Assembly (NCBI GenBank): GCA_002102555.1
Contig: MCFL01000001.1
Location: forward strand, 992,001 to 1,056,000
Direction of reading: 5' to 3'
Length of the DNA: 64,000 nucleotides
From: Catenaria anguillulae PL171
Lineage: Eukaryota; Blastocladiomycota; Blastocladiomycetes; Blastocladiales; Catenariaceae
A model generated the notes under the pieces. That model searched no databases. It worked only from the letters and a program-made list of their open reading frames with translations, and was not told where the DNA came from. Positions 1 to 9,923 of the stretch are shown here, piece by piece. The number at the start of each line of letters is the position of its first letter. Position 1 is the stretch's first letter. A program made the translations under genes and the position numbers.

Positions 1-16
1 TCAAGGAATTATCAAC

Positions 17-1195
17 ATGTCGACCGTATGCATGCACTTGCTTTCCATGAAAATAAAAATGAACGACATGGGCGAATCGAATCTCTGACCCCATGTGTCC
101 CACCCATCCCAGGCTCGCCCCGTTGTCAACGTCTACGGTTCGGAGACCAAGTCGTCCCTCCCCCTCCCCGCCGTCTTCAAGGCGCCCATCCGCCCGGATG
201 TGGTCAAGGCCGTTTACAAGAACGTTGCCAAGAACAAGCGTCAGGCTTACGCCGTGTCGGTCAAGGCTGGTCACCAGACCTCTGCCGAGTCGTGGGGTAC
301 TGGTCGCGCTGTTGCCCGTATCCCCCGTGTTGGCGGTTCGGGTACCCACCGCGCCGGCCAAGCCGCTTTCGGTAACATGTGCCGTGGCGGTCGCATGTTT
401 GCCCCCACCAAGGTCTGGCGCCGCTGGCATGTGCGCACCAACGTCAACGAGAAGCGTTTCGCCGTTGTGTCTGCTCTCGCTGCCTCGGCCATCCCCGCCC
501 TCGTCATGGCCCGCGGTCACCGCATCAACCGCATTGCTGAGGTGCCCCTCGTCATTGACGACTCTGCCGAGTCCTTCACCAAGACCAAGGAGGCCGTCAC
601 CTTGCTCCGCAAGCTCAAGGCTTACGATGATGTCAAGAAGGTGATCCACTCCAAGAAGCTCCGCGCCGGCAAGGGCAAGCTCCGCAACCGTCGTCACACC
701 CAGCGTCGCGGTCCCCTTGTTGTCTACGCCAACGACAACGGTATCGTGCGTGCCTTCCGCAACATCCCCGGCATTGAGTTGTCGCACGTGTCGCGCCTCA
801 ACCTCCTCCAGCTCGCCCCTGGTTCCCACCTCGGTCGTTTCATCATCTGGACCTCATCGGCCTTTGCCGCCCTCGACTCGATCTACGGCACCTTCGCCGA
901 GAAGGCCGAGCAAAAGACTGGCTACTCGTTGCCCCAGCCCATGATGGCCAACCCCGATCTCGCCCGTCTCATCAACTCGGACGAAATCCAGTCGGTCCTC
1001 AAGGCTGCCGGCCCCAAGAAGGTCAAGCGCCCCTTCACCCAGAAGAAGAACCCCCTCAAGAACTACTCGGTCATGCTCCGCCTCAACCCCTACGCCAAGG
1101 TCACCAAGAAGACCTCTGGCAAGGTTACCAAGAAGACCAAGGTGTCCAAGGCCCGCGCCTCGCCCGCCTTCGTTGCCCAGCTCACCCAGCTCTAA
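17..1195 (+). CDS. RPL4: 60S ribosomal protein uL4 (RPL4)
   Basis: Structural protein of the large cytosolic ribosomal subunit; its internal loop lines the nascent-peptide tunnel. Two exons are proposed: 17-25 (Met-Ser-Thr) and 113-1195, with an 87-nt intron 26-112 that starts GTATGC and ends CCCAG in phase 0. This gives an N-terminus reading [11 protein letters not shown], as expected for eukaryotic uL4, whereas the ATG at 95 lies inside the intron. The tunnel-loop region ([40 protein letters not shown]) and the Lys-rich C-terminal extension are intact. Length is about 363 aa, normal for the family. No frameshift was seen. It is convergent with the P450 gene downstream. Confidence 0.96.
26..112 (+). 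other. RPL4 intron 1, immediately after codon 3
   Basis: GT at 26 and AG at 112; removal joins ACC (Thr) to GCT CGC CCC (Ala-Arg-Pro) in phase 0 and restores the conserved uL4 N-terminus. Introns very close to the start codon recur in this window (coatomer zeta, OTU1). Confidence 0.85.
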
Positions 1196-2388
1196 GCAGG
1201 TGTGTGGTTGTTGCATAACCTCGAGGAGGAGCTCGTGCTTGGTTGGTGTTGCGGCGATTGATTGCGTACTCATCTTGTGCTTGTATCTCTTGCGGTTGTT
1301 GTTGTCGGCGCACAGCTTTTGTTTTGTCGGTGGTCGTCGGAGATGCCTGCCGAGAGGTGCATGTGACCTCGCTTATGATCAATACACGATGCTCTCTTTC
1401 ATGACATTTCTTCGCTTCATATGGAACGACTCGTGAGACGGACAGTCTTCTGCCAGCACAGGTGTGTAGAAGAAGTCTAAGGAACCACATACCTTCGGGC
1501 AAGATCTCTTCGAGTGTGTTGTGAAACCCAGAGTCACGCCGTTCATGAGTGCACGCATGACCCGAGGTGCTTCAAGTTGCAGACGTGTAGTTGGACTCAG
1601 GACCGAGTAGCGGCCCACCGAACCAGAGGGACCGGACTGAGCAGCTGGTAATACAACATCCCATGCATCCCTGAGGTTGATGCATACCACTAGAAGCAAG
1701 TAGCAGACAAGCCGTCATGCCGTTTCCCATGGCATGAACGGCGAGTCTCAGTCTTGATTACATACCTAGATTCCCCCGTAAGAGAGCACAGCTGGCCGCA
1801 GCGCTCGTCGCTCAAGGTCTACCCGCGGACGTCCCCGCCGTCCGAAACCAGAGGTATAAGTACCGAGCTGTACCCCTCCAAGGCGTTGGAAGGAGCAGCA
1901 ACCGACTGCTGTCTTGTTCGCATTCACATACTTCACATTCATAAATACACATATTCATTTCCGACTTCAAGTCGTGAAATCACAAGAGAGTGCTCGAAAG
2001 TGCTCACACAACCCGTGTTTTTGTTCGCAGGGTTGTTTGAACCCACATCAACAGTCGTTTCGCATTCACGCTTGGGGTATATGCTGATTGCCATCGATCC
2101 AGGGCGTGCGGCGTCTCGGTACCAGCCCGAGGTTCGTTGGTGTCGCCTTGAATATGAGAGGGATATGGAGAAAGATAGCGAGGGGCCACCACCAATGATT
2201 TAGGGTCGACAGCCATCACCTGGTTGGCGTCGCGAACGGCCAACATTCATGAATCGCACCGAGCACCAGAATGACCTTTTCGAAGCTCCCAAAGACAGCA
2301 GAATCGATGCCTATTGACGTACATATTTATTTCACATGCAAAGTGTCACAGCTTGAACGCAACGAAGACGAGTGAATCACCATTCTTT
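1196..2388. other. intergenic region between convergent RPL4 and P450 genes
   Basis: About 1.2 kb holding the two 3' ends. Open frames here (for example 1754-2203 +) lack recognisable domains, and no intron-joined gene could be built. No RNA gene or repeat was recognised. Confidence 0.6.
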
Positions 2389-4293
2389 TTACGCCCTGGG
2401 CGTGAACTTGATCTTGACCTCCTTGGGCGACGCCGTAATTGAATAACGCTTCTGGACTGGTCCCTTGGTCACGCTTTCCCATGTAAACCCAGTGACCATC
2501 TTGTACAAGAAGACACGCAATTCGAGCGTCGCAAACTCGCGGCCAACGCAACTGTGCTTGCCAAACGCAAATGGCATGAATGCGAGCGGCGGCAGAACCT
2601 TTTTCGATGAGCGGTCGGCCGTGGCGGCAGCAGCCATTGTCGAGTCGGTAGGCATTGAGTCGGCCAAGTCCTTTTCGTATGTGGTAACGGATTCCCATCG
2701 AAGCGGATCCCATTCAGCTGCTGTCGGGCCCCACAGGTTGGGCGATACTTGGATTGCTTGCTGTATTGTGGACACACAGGATTTGGTTAACACTGCACAA
2801 GGCTAATCGCGTCTGCATGAAGAATTCCATACCACTGGCATAAACACCCTCTGACCCTTGCTCACCCTGATAACTCGGCCATCCGCCAACGGCAACTCGC
2901 CATCTTCGGTCGCCTGGCGACCGTTGATGAATACGGGACAATGTACCCTGAGCGTCTCGTTGATGACATGCGTCAACAGCGGCACCTCGGCAACCAACCG
3001 ATCATACTCATCTGCGCCGAGTTGGCTTCCCTTAGGCACAGCGGCAACCAAGTCCCGGTACAGCCTCTCCCTGACCTCGGGATGCCTGCCCATCTCATAC
3101 AAGGCCATAGTCAACGTGATGCTCGTCGTGTCATGTCCCGCTGCAATAAACGACAAGAGCTCATGCTCCATGCCATCGGGCGTGATGCCCAGCTCGTCGT
3201 CGGCCGCCTCGGAAGCACGCATTTCCGCATACAGCTTCTTGATGAGCGACTCGCCCTCGACTACTTTGCCCGTCGACCCGACCGCCTTTGCCTGCGACAC
3301 AGCCTCAGACGACGCGTGTGCAAACTCGGCCATGATCTTGCGCACCTCGTTTCGCACAACGCCCATGTTTTCTTCAAACCGGCGGTTGGACTGCAATGGC
3401 AGTTTGGCAAGTGCGGGGATCACGCGACGCAGGTTGGCGAGTGGGTCTGTGTCGAAGTCCGAGGCGAGCGCCTCGTAAGCGGCATGCACGTGCGACTTGC
3501 GTTGAGTGTTGAGGGCGTCAAAGTCGACGGCAATGGCGGTGCGGCCAATGACGTTGAGCGTGGCTGCCTGTGCATAATGGACGAAATCAACCGTGGCCGA
3601 TGGGTTGGCAGACAGCAGAGTGACGAGCTCGTCGACCGACGACGAGATGTATGGGAGCAGGTTTTTCAGGTGCTTGAGATTGAAGACGGGGTTGATGATT
3701 TTACGGTGAATGCGATGCTCCTCGTCCTATTTTTTTTCGAGACGAAGGTCGTAGCAAGTCGTCAGTTTCGATTTCAAGACCGTTTGGGACGCATGAAAAC
3801 ATGCCTCGATCGCCAACAGGCCTTTCCATCCCGTGACTGCCGCAAGCATGGCCCTCCCCTCGTCCGTGCGATGCCACTTCTTTGTCCTCGTCACCATCAA
3901 CGTCTTCATGGCCACATGATCGGCCACCCACAACGTTGGCCTGCCCAAGAGGCCCGCTGTCATGTACACGTTCCCATACTGCTTCATGTTCCTGGCCATG
4001 ACAGTGACAGGTCCCTCGGCCGCAGTCAACATGCCAATGTGCCCAATGAGGTAGTGCGCGGGTGATGTGAGTGGGACTGCGGGAATGCCCTGTGCGAGGA
4101 GCGCGCGGCGCAGGCGCACGTTGCGCAAGATGAGGCGCGTGAGCGACGCTAGAAGGAGCGAGGTTGCCGACAGGGCCGCGTAGAGGGCCAAGGTTGAGGG
4201 TGGCGCGGCGCGCAGGTCGGCGAGCAGGCCCGTGAGGTTGAGGCAGGCCAGGAGCGGGTCGCGGTGGTGGGCTAGAGTCGAGAGGACGGTCAT
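2389..4293 (-). CDS. cytochrome P450 monooxygenase
   Basis: Haem-thiolate monooxygenase; substrate unknown. Three exons: 4293-3805, 3726-2833, 2760-2389, totalling 584 aa (the sum is a multiple of three). An N-terminal hydrophobic segment near residues 32-60 suggests an ER membrane anchor. The I-helix motif AGHDTT is near residues 359-364. The ExxR region reads NETLRVHCPV. The haem loop FAFGKHSCVGREFA has its Cys near residue 532. The sequence around the first splice site (LLAIE/DEEHRIHRKIINPVF) matches the conserved helix C region of fungal P450s. The first intron appears to use a GC donor. Several charged and Ala-rich residues sit between the PERF-like region and the haem loop, a small insertion. 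The reading frame is clean throughout. It is divergent from coatomer zeta, with an 840-bp shared upstream region. Confidence 0.93.
2761..2832 (-). other. P450 intron 2
   Basis: GTATGG donor after ...FMPV, ACAG acceptor before QAIQVSPNLWGP. 72 nt, phase 0. It restores the conserved segment before the PERF motif. Confidence 0.85.
3727..3804 (-). other. P450 intron 1, probable GC-AG intron
   Basis: Read on the minus strand, GAG (Glu) is followed by GCATGT and the intron ends AAAATAG before GAC GAG GAG CAT CGC. No GT donor in the right phase joins the two conserved coding blocks without a stop. Length 78 nt. Confidence 0.7.
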
Positions 4294-5135
4294 GATGGCT
4301 TTGTGTTGTGCTGCCGGTGTGAATTGAGCAGAGATAGGTTGGAGGTTGACGTCGAGGCAGGGGGTCGGGGCCTGGGTCAGAATTTGAAGGAAAACATCAT
4401 GAGCTCTAGCATTGCTAAGATTTGCACGGGTCCACAGCTCGTCAATGCCGATTTCGGCGAGAGCCCCGGCGCCCAGTGGAAGCCTGCTGAGGCTGAAAAC
4501 GAAGACGCGTTTGATCTCCGAAGCACCAACTTCATCGCGGCAAAATTTGGACCCAGGGTTACCCCTTATTTGTCCGCACCTGCGTTAGTATACTGACACA
4601 CAAGTCGCTGTGAGGGACTACCGTATGTACACGTACAGGACCTGTGTCGCATCCCAGTGAGTGCATGAATCGTTACCGTTGCCCCGCCGGTCGACGATGC
4701 CACGAGACGAGAAGAGACGAGACGAGACCAGGCTGCAGCCGCTGCTGAGTCAATTCAGCCGGCAGACTCAATAAAAGTCCATCGATCCAAAGAGCTGATT
4801 CATATGCTTTGCTTACCTGTCGCCTTTCCTGTCGCATTTATCATGTATCGCATGCAAGCAAGCTACATATGTACATACCGACGTGGCGACTTCAAGTTTG
4901 GACGCGTGGATAACAAGAAATGCCGGATCGGCGTTCGTGGACAGCAGCGGCGGCGGTGGCAGAGCCGCGATCTGGCCGACTCAGGCACACGGCGCTACCG
5001 ATGATAGCAAATTAAATGATGAAATGGTATCGCCTCCATGGATGACTTCGCAATGCAAAGTACCCATTAGTCTGCGCAATCGACCCATAAAAGGCACTCA
5101 ACCCGACACCCGCCAGCCATTCCAGTCACCACACC
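4294..5135. other. divergent promoter region, P450 / coatomer zeta
   Basis: Non-coding stretch between two divergently transcribed genes. It contains a short GAGAC/GAGAA repeat around 4700-4730 and an AATAAAAG box near 4770. The 4303-4596 open frame has no recognisable domain and is not called. Confidence 0.5.
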
Positions 5136-6272
5136 ATGCCAACGGTTTGTCCTTTGCTCTCCGCTCTCTCACTCTCTGATCCGCTGGCCGGCCGCCGCCA
5201 CTTCATCTCGCCACGAGTCATCCCGGACCGTGACACCGTTGCTGCTGTGGTCTCGCTGCCTGTCTGAAACGAGCTATAACGATTTAAGTTGCTGTGAACC
5301 TGGGGCCATCGCCAGCGCAGCAAATCGCGGCCGCTTGACAGGGCCGACTTGATGCATCATGGCTTGTGGCCACCAACCCATCTTGGCCTCAAAACAAAGC
5401 GCGAAATCGAATTGATCCCCCAATAGTCCTAACAGGCCGCCCGATTTACTTGTTCTTTCATGTTTAGAACCTCACCCTCTACTCTGCCCGAGCTCTGCTC
5501 ATCCTCGATGCTGCCAACGGCTCGCGCGTCTTGGCAAAGTACTATGCGCCACCAGCAGGCATGGGTGCACCTCCGAGTGCCGTGGAATCCATGACTGTGC
5601 GTGAGCAAAAGGCGTTTGAGCGCAAGCTGTGGGAAAAGACACGCAAGGCGCTCACCAGTACGTTGTCCCCCTGAACACCTTTCCAGACAATCGCTGCCTA
5701 TTGGTTGACGCACTCGACTGGCCACAGGCGAAATTGTCTTGTTTGACAATCACGTGGTCGTGTACAAGTCCGTCTCGGATGTGATCTTGTATGTGGTTGG
5801 GACCTTGGACGACAACGAGGTCATGTTGTCTTCTGCCCTCAATACCGTTTTCGAGTCCATCAACTTGGTTCTTCTGTACGTCCAACTGTTTTCATACGCC
5901 TCCCCTTTACGAATCAAGCCTAACTGACCATGGACCCGGCCCAATTGTATATCCCAGAAAGTACCAATCGACCGAAAAACGCACCATTCTCGATTACATG
6001 GACCTTGTGGCCTTGACCGTGGACGAGTGTATTGATCAAGGGTGTGTTGTGACTTGCCATGTCCATTCTCTCGATTGCACTCGATTGACTTGGCCGATGC
6101 GCCACCCACGGTGTGCAGAGTCATGCTTGAAACAGATCCTGGCACCATTGTTGCCCGCGTCAGCAAACGGCCATCGGAAATGGCCGATGTGTCACTGGGC
6201 GACCCGCAATCAATTTCAGATGCGCTCAACAAGGCCAAGGAGCAATTCTTTGCCGGTGTGCTGCTGAAGTAG
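5136..6272 (+). CDS. RET3: coatomer subunit zeta (COPI coat)
   Basis: Small subunit of the COPI F-subcomplex, forming retrograde Golgi-to-ER vesicle coats. Five exons: 5136-5144, 5468-5657, 5728-5875, 5958-6041, 6119-6272, summing to 194 aa plus stop with every phase consistent. Diagnostic blocks are NLTLYSARALLILDAANGSR, EQKAFERKLWEKT, VVVYKSVSDVILYVVG, NEVMLSSALNTVFESI and VMLETDPGTIVARV, in the order seen in zeta-COP. Exon 1 encodes only Met-Pro-Thr before a 323-nt intron, by far the longest I assign here. The start is chosen because no other ATG reaches the NLTLY block in frame. Confidence 0.93.
5145..5467 (+). other. coatomer zeta intron 1 (unusually long, after codon 3)
   Basis: GTTTGT donor directly after ATG CCA ACG; acceptor TTTAG at 5467 before AAC CTC ACC. 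323 nt against 54-106 nt for nearly all other introns in the window. Confidence 0.75.
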
Positions 6273-6828
6273 ACAGAGATGGCGTTATGCGTTGTGCGTT
6301 GTGCGTTGTGCGGTACCGGTGCCGTGCATGTGGAGCTTGTTTCTTTGAATTTGCATTTTGTTTGAATATTTCTATTGGTACAAGTCACTATCCCGCCGGC
6401 TGCCCGACTACTCCCACGGAACAGAAAGGGTTTCCTTCGTTCACGCGGCATCGTCATCGCATCGGGGGACGAGCAAAAGTCGGACTGTTCTCCTGCTTTT
6501 TCCCATGCGAAACCGACCACCCACCACCAGAACGACACTGAAAACGACGCTGGTCAAGGTAAAGTGCCGGCATCGTGAATAAATACATAGGTCCACGATG
6601 GTTGGACTTGAAGACTGGAAAGCGAATCAAATGCATCCAAACATTGACCGCAATCCGCAATCCGCAATCCCCATACTGGATTCATCATCTGACAGCTCCG
6701 GATCCGTCTGCCAATCTCCGTGACTCGTGCTCCGCTCAACAACCTCAGCACCATCTGCCAATCGCTTTGGCCCCGTCTCGGCACATTGACGCACACCGCA
6801 CTTGACTCAACTACACTGCCCTTGCGCT
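6273..6828. other. intergenic, 3' of coatomer zeta and 5' of kinase gene
   Basis: No gene recognised. A short direct reiteration of GTTGTGCG lies at about 6291-6312, and CGCAATC is repeated around 6651-6665. Confidence 0.5.
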
Positions 6829-9538
6829 ATGCCCGGCCACGGCCCTTACGTTTACTCGTCGTCACCCTCGCGCGGCACCCCGAGCCCGAGCCCTGCCACC
6901 ATGTCCGTTCCCATCCCTGACGGCGTCGACTTGGACGCCATGCTGCCCTCGGAGCGCCGAGCATTCCTCCAGCGACTCCAGCTCCAGGGCGCTTCGTCAA
7001 CGCCTGCCACGGCCTCCACTTCGCCCACAACGGCCTTCTCGCCGGGCAACTCGAGCCATGGCTTCGGCGCTGGCAGCGGCAACGTGCCCTTCACCATGGA
7101 AGCAGGCATGCACAGTTTACCGCGGCTATCGTCCATCTCAGATTCCGTGTCCGTGGGCATGGGAACCGCCTCAAATGACAAGGAATCAGTCCTGCCAACC
7201 GTTATTCTGTCGCCCCCACCAGTCCGCGCGACCGCCGCTCACCATCATTCACTCCCGCGGCTTCTCAACGGCTTTGGCCCGACATCCACATCGCCGCCAC
7301 AGGCATCCTTTGCCGTGATTGACGATGATCCTTCATCCACAACGACACGGTCGTTTAGCACAGTCGGAGGTGCTGGCGGTGCCACACCGTCGTTCCAATC
7401 TGCCGGCTTGATGGTGGGTCGCAGCGGAAGCGACAGCTCGACACACGCACATGTCCCTTCGGGCGTCATGTCGCCGCCGACGGTATTCGACATGGACTTG
7501 AGCACATCGCCAACGTCCGGCTCGAGTACCCGGCATGTGCCGATTGGGCAGACGGATCATTATGACAACGACTTCTTTTCCACGCCTTTTTCGCCCTCAT
7601 CCGCTCCACGCCCCGCGTTGCCCTGTGCAACGCTTCCAGTACCTGCAGCAACAGCAACACCAGGAGCAACGCAATCATCGCTGGACGATGCAACGCCTGT
7701 GCTTACGCTTGCCGAATGCGCACCCACAAGACTGGCGGGTCCCGCCGATCTCCCGAGTGCAACATCGTTGGGGACGCCAATGTCGGAATCCGTGACGCTG
7801 GAATCGCTTTCCCACTCATCAAGCGGGCCCCGCATCACATCCGGGCTCACGCTTCCTCAAACCTCGACGCTCACAACCACGAGCTTCAATCCCTCACCCG
7901 CAGCAATTCCACCCGTTCCGCCGGTTCCGCCAATTCCCGCACATGCACTCACCACGTCGATTGCGCCACTTGCGTCGAACTCCACCTCGCTTGGTAGTGG
8001 CACCTCGTCAACGACCACAACACCCTCCTTGTCGTCGTCACACTCGGACGTATCCTCCCTCACCACCATGTTCACGCGCTCCATGTCCTTGCCGCATCAC
8101 TCCAACCTGCTTCCACCCAACACATCGACCAATGCGGCTACATCCTCGGGCGGCCTCGACCAGTACATTCTTGAAGCTGTCGTCGGTGTGGGCGCCTTTT
8201 CCAAAGTGCGCCTTGGGTTCACAGACGCACCCGTCGACCCGTGGCCATCAAGCTCGTCGAACACAAGGTATCCACCGGCCACCATTCCAACGCATCCATG
8301 TCGCGACACGTGGCACACAACGAGGCGGCCGTGTTTCGCGTGGTGGCCAATGGATGTCCGAGTATTGTGCAATGCTACGACGTGATTGAAGCCGATGACC
8401 CGGTGGGACACCAGCAGCTGACTGCACTGGTGCTCGAGTATTGCCCCGGTGGCGACTTGTTTGACTTGTTGGCGTACAGGCATCACGAGGTGACCATGGT
8501 CGAGGCGGCCAGGATTGCGTGGCAGGTGTGTAGCGCAGTGAGCTTTTTGCATGATCGGAATGTCGTGCACCGTGATTTGAAGCTCGAGAATGTACGGCAC
8601 GCTTCGCATTTCTGTTGTCTTGTTCATTCGAGCAGCAATGCTAACCCATCATTGTCTCTCCATGTGTACTTATCCCAGATTCTGCTCATGTCACGAACGG
8701 CTCCTTTCAACCTCAAACTTTCGGATTTTGGCCTCGCTCGCCACCTTGCCAACGCCGACGACCGCATCACCTCTCGTTGCGGTTCCGAAGAGTACACGGC
8801 GCCGGAGGTGATCATGCTTTCCGACTCACCATACGCACCGAAACCTGCAGACATGTGGTCCGTGGCGTCATCCTGTTTGCCGTCCTGGTGGGCCAACTCC
8901 CCTTTTCGCAAGAATCACGCGACGTGGTGGTTGTGGAAAACGTTGCCGTTGTACCCGACGACTCGACCCCGCCCGTTCCAACCCAACCGGGCCCAAAACG
9001 CGCCTCTGCCCTGCTCCGGCATCTCGAAACCAAGCTCGCACTGACCCAGCCGCCCAACAGAGCCATGTCGACGTCGCCCAGGATTCCAGAGGGCGAGGTA
9101 CTGCCCGATCTGCCGCCCACGCCCACGACCCCGACACATCAAATGGAGTTTTCCATTTCGGCACCCGGATCTCCCTTGTCAACGAGTCCGGGCGGTGCAA
9201 ACAGTATCAAAATTGTTCGTCGGCGGTCCACGCGCAAGGCCGGACGCAAGGCGCTGTGGCATCGGATCGCCAGGGCAGAGTTTTCGTTTCCCGACGAGGC
9301 GCTCGAGCTTCCACCCGGCGCGCCCGAACCGCCCGAGCCCGACACGGTGAGTGATACAGGGTCCGGGATCGAAAGCGAGCTCGGGGTTGTCGCGGCTCAG
9401 GGCAGTGCGGCGTACCCGCTGTTGACGGTCGAAACCAAGGCTGTTGTGCGCGGGTTGTTGGATGCAAAACCAGAGAGCAGGCTGACTGCACGCGAGTGTT
9501 GTGAGGCCGTGCCGTGGGTCGTTGGGGGCAAGCATTAG
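6829..9538 (+). CDS. serine/threonine protein kinase, CAMK-like, long Ser/Thr/Pro-rich N-terminus
   Basis: Phosphotransferase with about 440 residues of low-complexity Ser/Thr/Pro sequence before the catalytic domain. Exons 6829-8591 and 8679-9538; the intron removal joins HRDLKLEN to ILLM. Kinase motifs in order: Gly loop VGVGAFSKV, VAIK lysine, HRDLKLEN catalytic loop, DFG (LSDFGLA), CGSEEYTAPEVI activation segment, ADMWS, GVILFAVLVGQLPFS and R in KPESRLTA. A roughly 120-residue Pro/Ser-rich insertion sits in the C-lobe between QLPFS and ALWHRIARAEFSFPD. Two one-base frameshifts interrupt it: near 8238 (before VAIK) and near 8875 (between MWSV and GVILF, where one G is missing from GTGGGCGTC). 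The CGSEEY signature resembles fungal PRR1-like kinases; exact family not assigned. Confidence 0.85.
8592..8678 (+). other. kinase gene intron
   Basis: GTACGG to CCCAG, 87 nt, phase 0. It lies inside the catalytic loop codons (LEN/ILL), so its position is fixed by the motif. Confidence 0.85.
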
Positions 9539-9923
9539 TTTGTTGGCGCCTCTTTACCTTTGTCCACGCACTTCTTGATTGACAAAGTCTTTTTATGTTT
9601 TCTGTCCTGGTATTCTCCTTTTTCCAGGCATTTCGTGGCTACCTTTCTTCGATTGCTATCGAATCTATAATCTTTCACCCCGTTTTCCCCGCCTTTTTTT
9701 ACCGTGTCATTCTCTTTTCGCCTTCATCCGTTTTTTTTTTTCTCTAGCCGCTTGACTCATCGCCCCTTGTGCAGGCGATGTCGTCCCCTCTCGTGATTAG
9801 AGGATTGTTACTTCCCATTTGCATATGAATAGTGCTTGATTGTTATGGGACTGGATTCAGTTTGGATCAACACCAAAACTGCATCAGCAACAACAACCCA
9901 CCTCGACTTGCCCGCTCAACTCG
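9539..9923. other. intergenic between convergent kinase and GPCR genes
   Basis: T-rich 3' sequence with a T10 tract near 9730. No gene seen. Confidence 0.5.

Noticed and set aside
854-1502. Antisense open frames opposite RPL4
   Set aside because: Leu/Gly-rich shadows produced by codon bias of the highly expressed sense gene.
1754-2203. 149-codon plus-strand open frame
   Set aside because: No domain, irregular composition, and an overlapping antisense frame of similar quality; lies in the 3' intergenic space.
4303-4596. 97-codon open frame between P450 and coatomer zeta
   Set aside because: No conserved feature; sits in a divergent promoter region.
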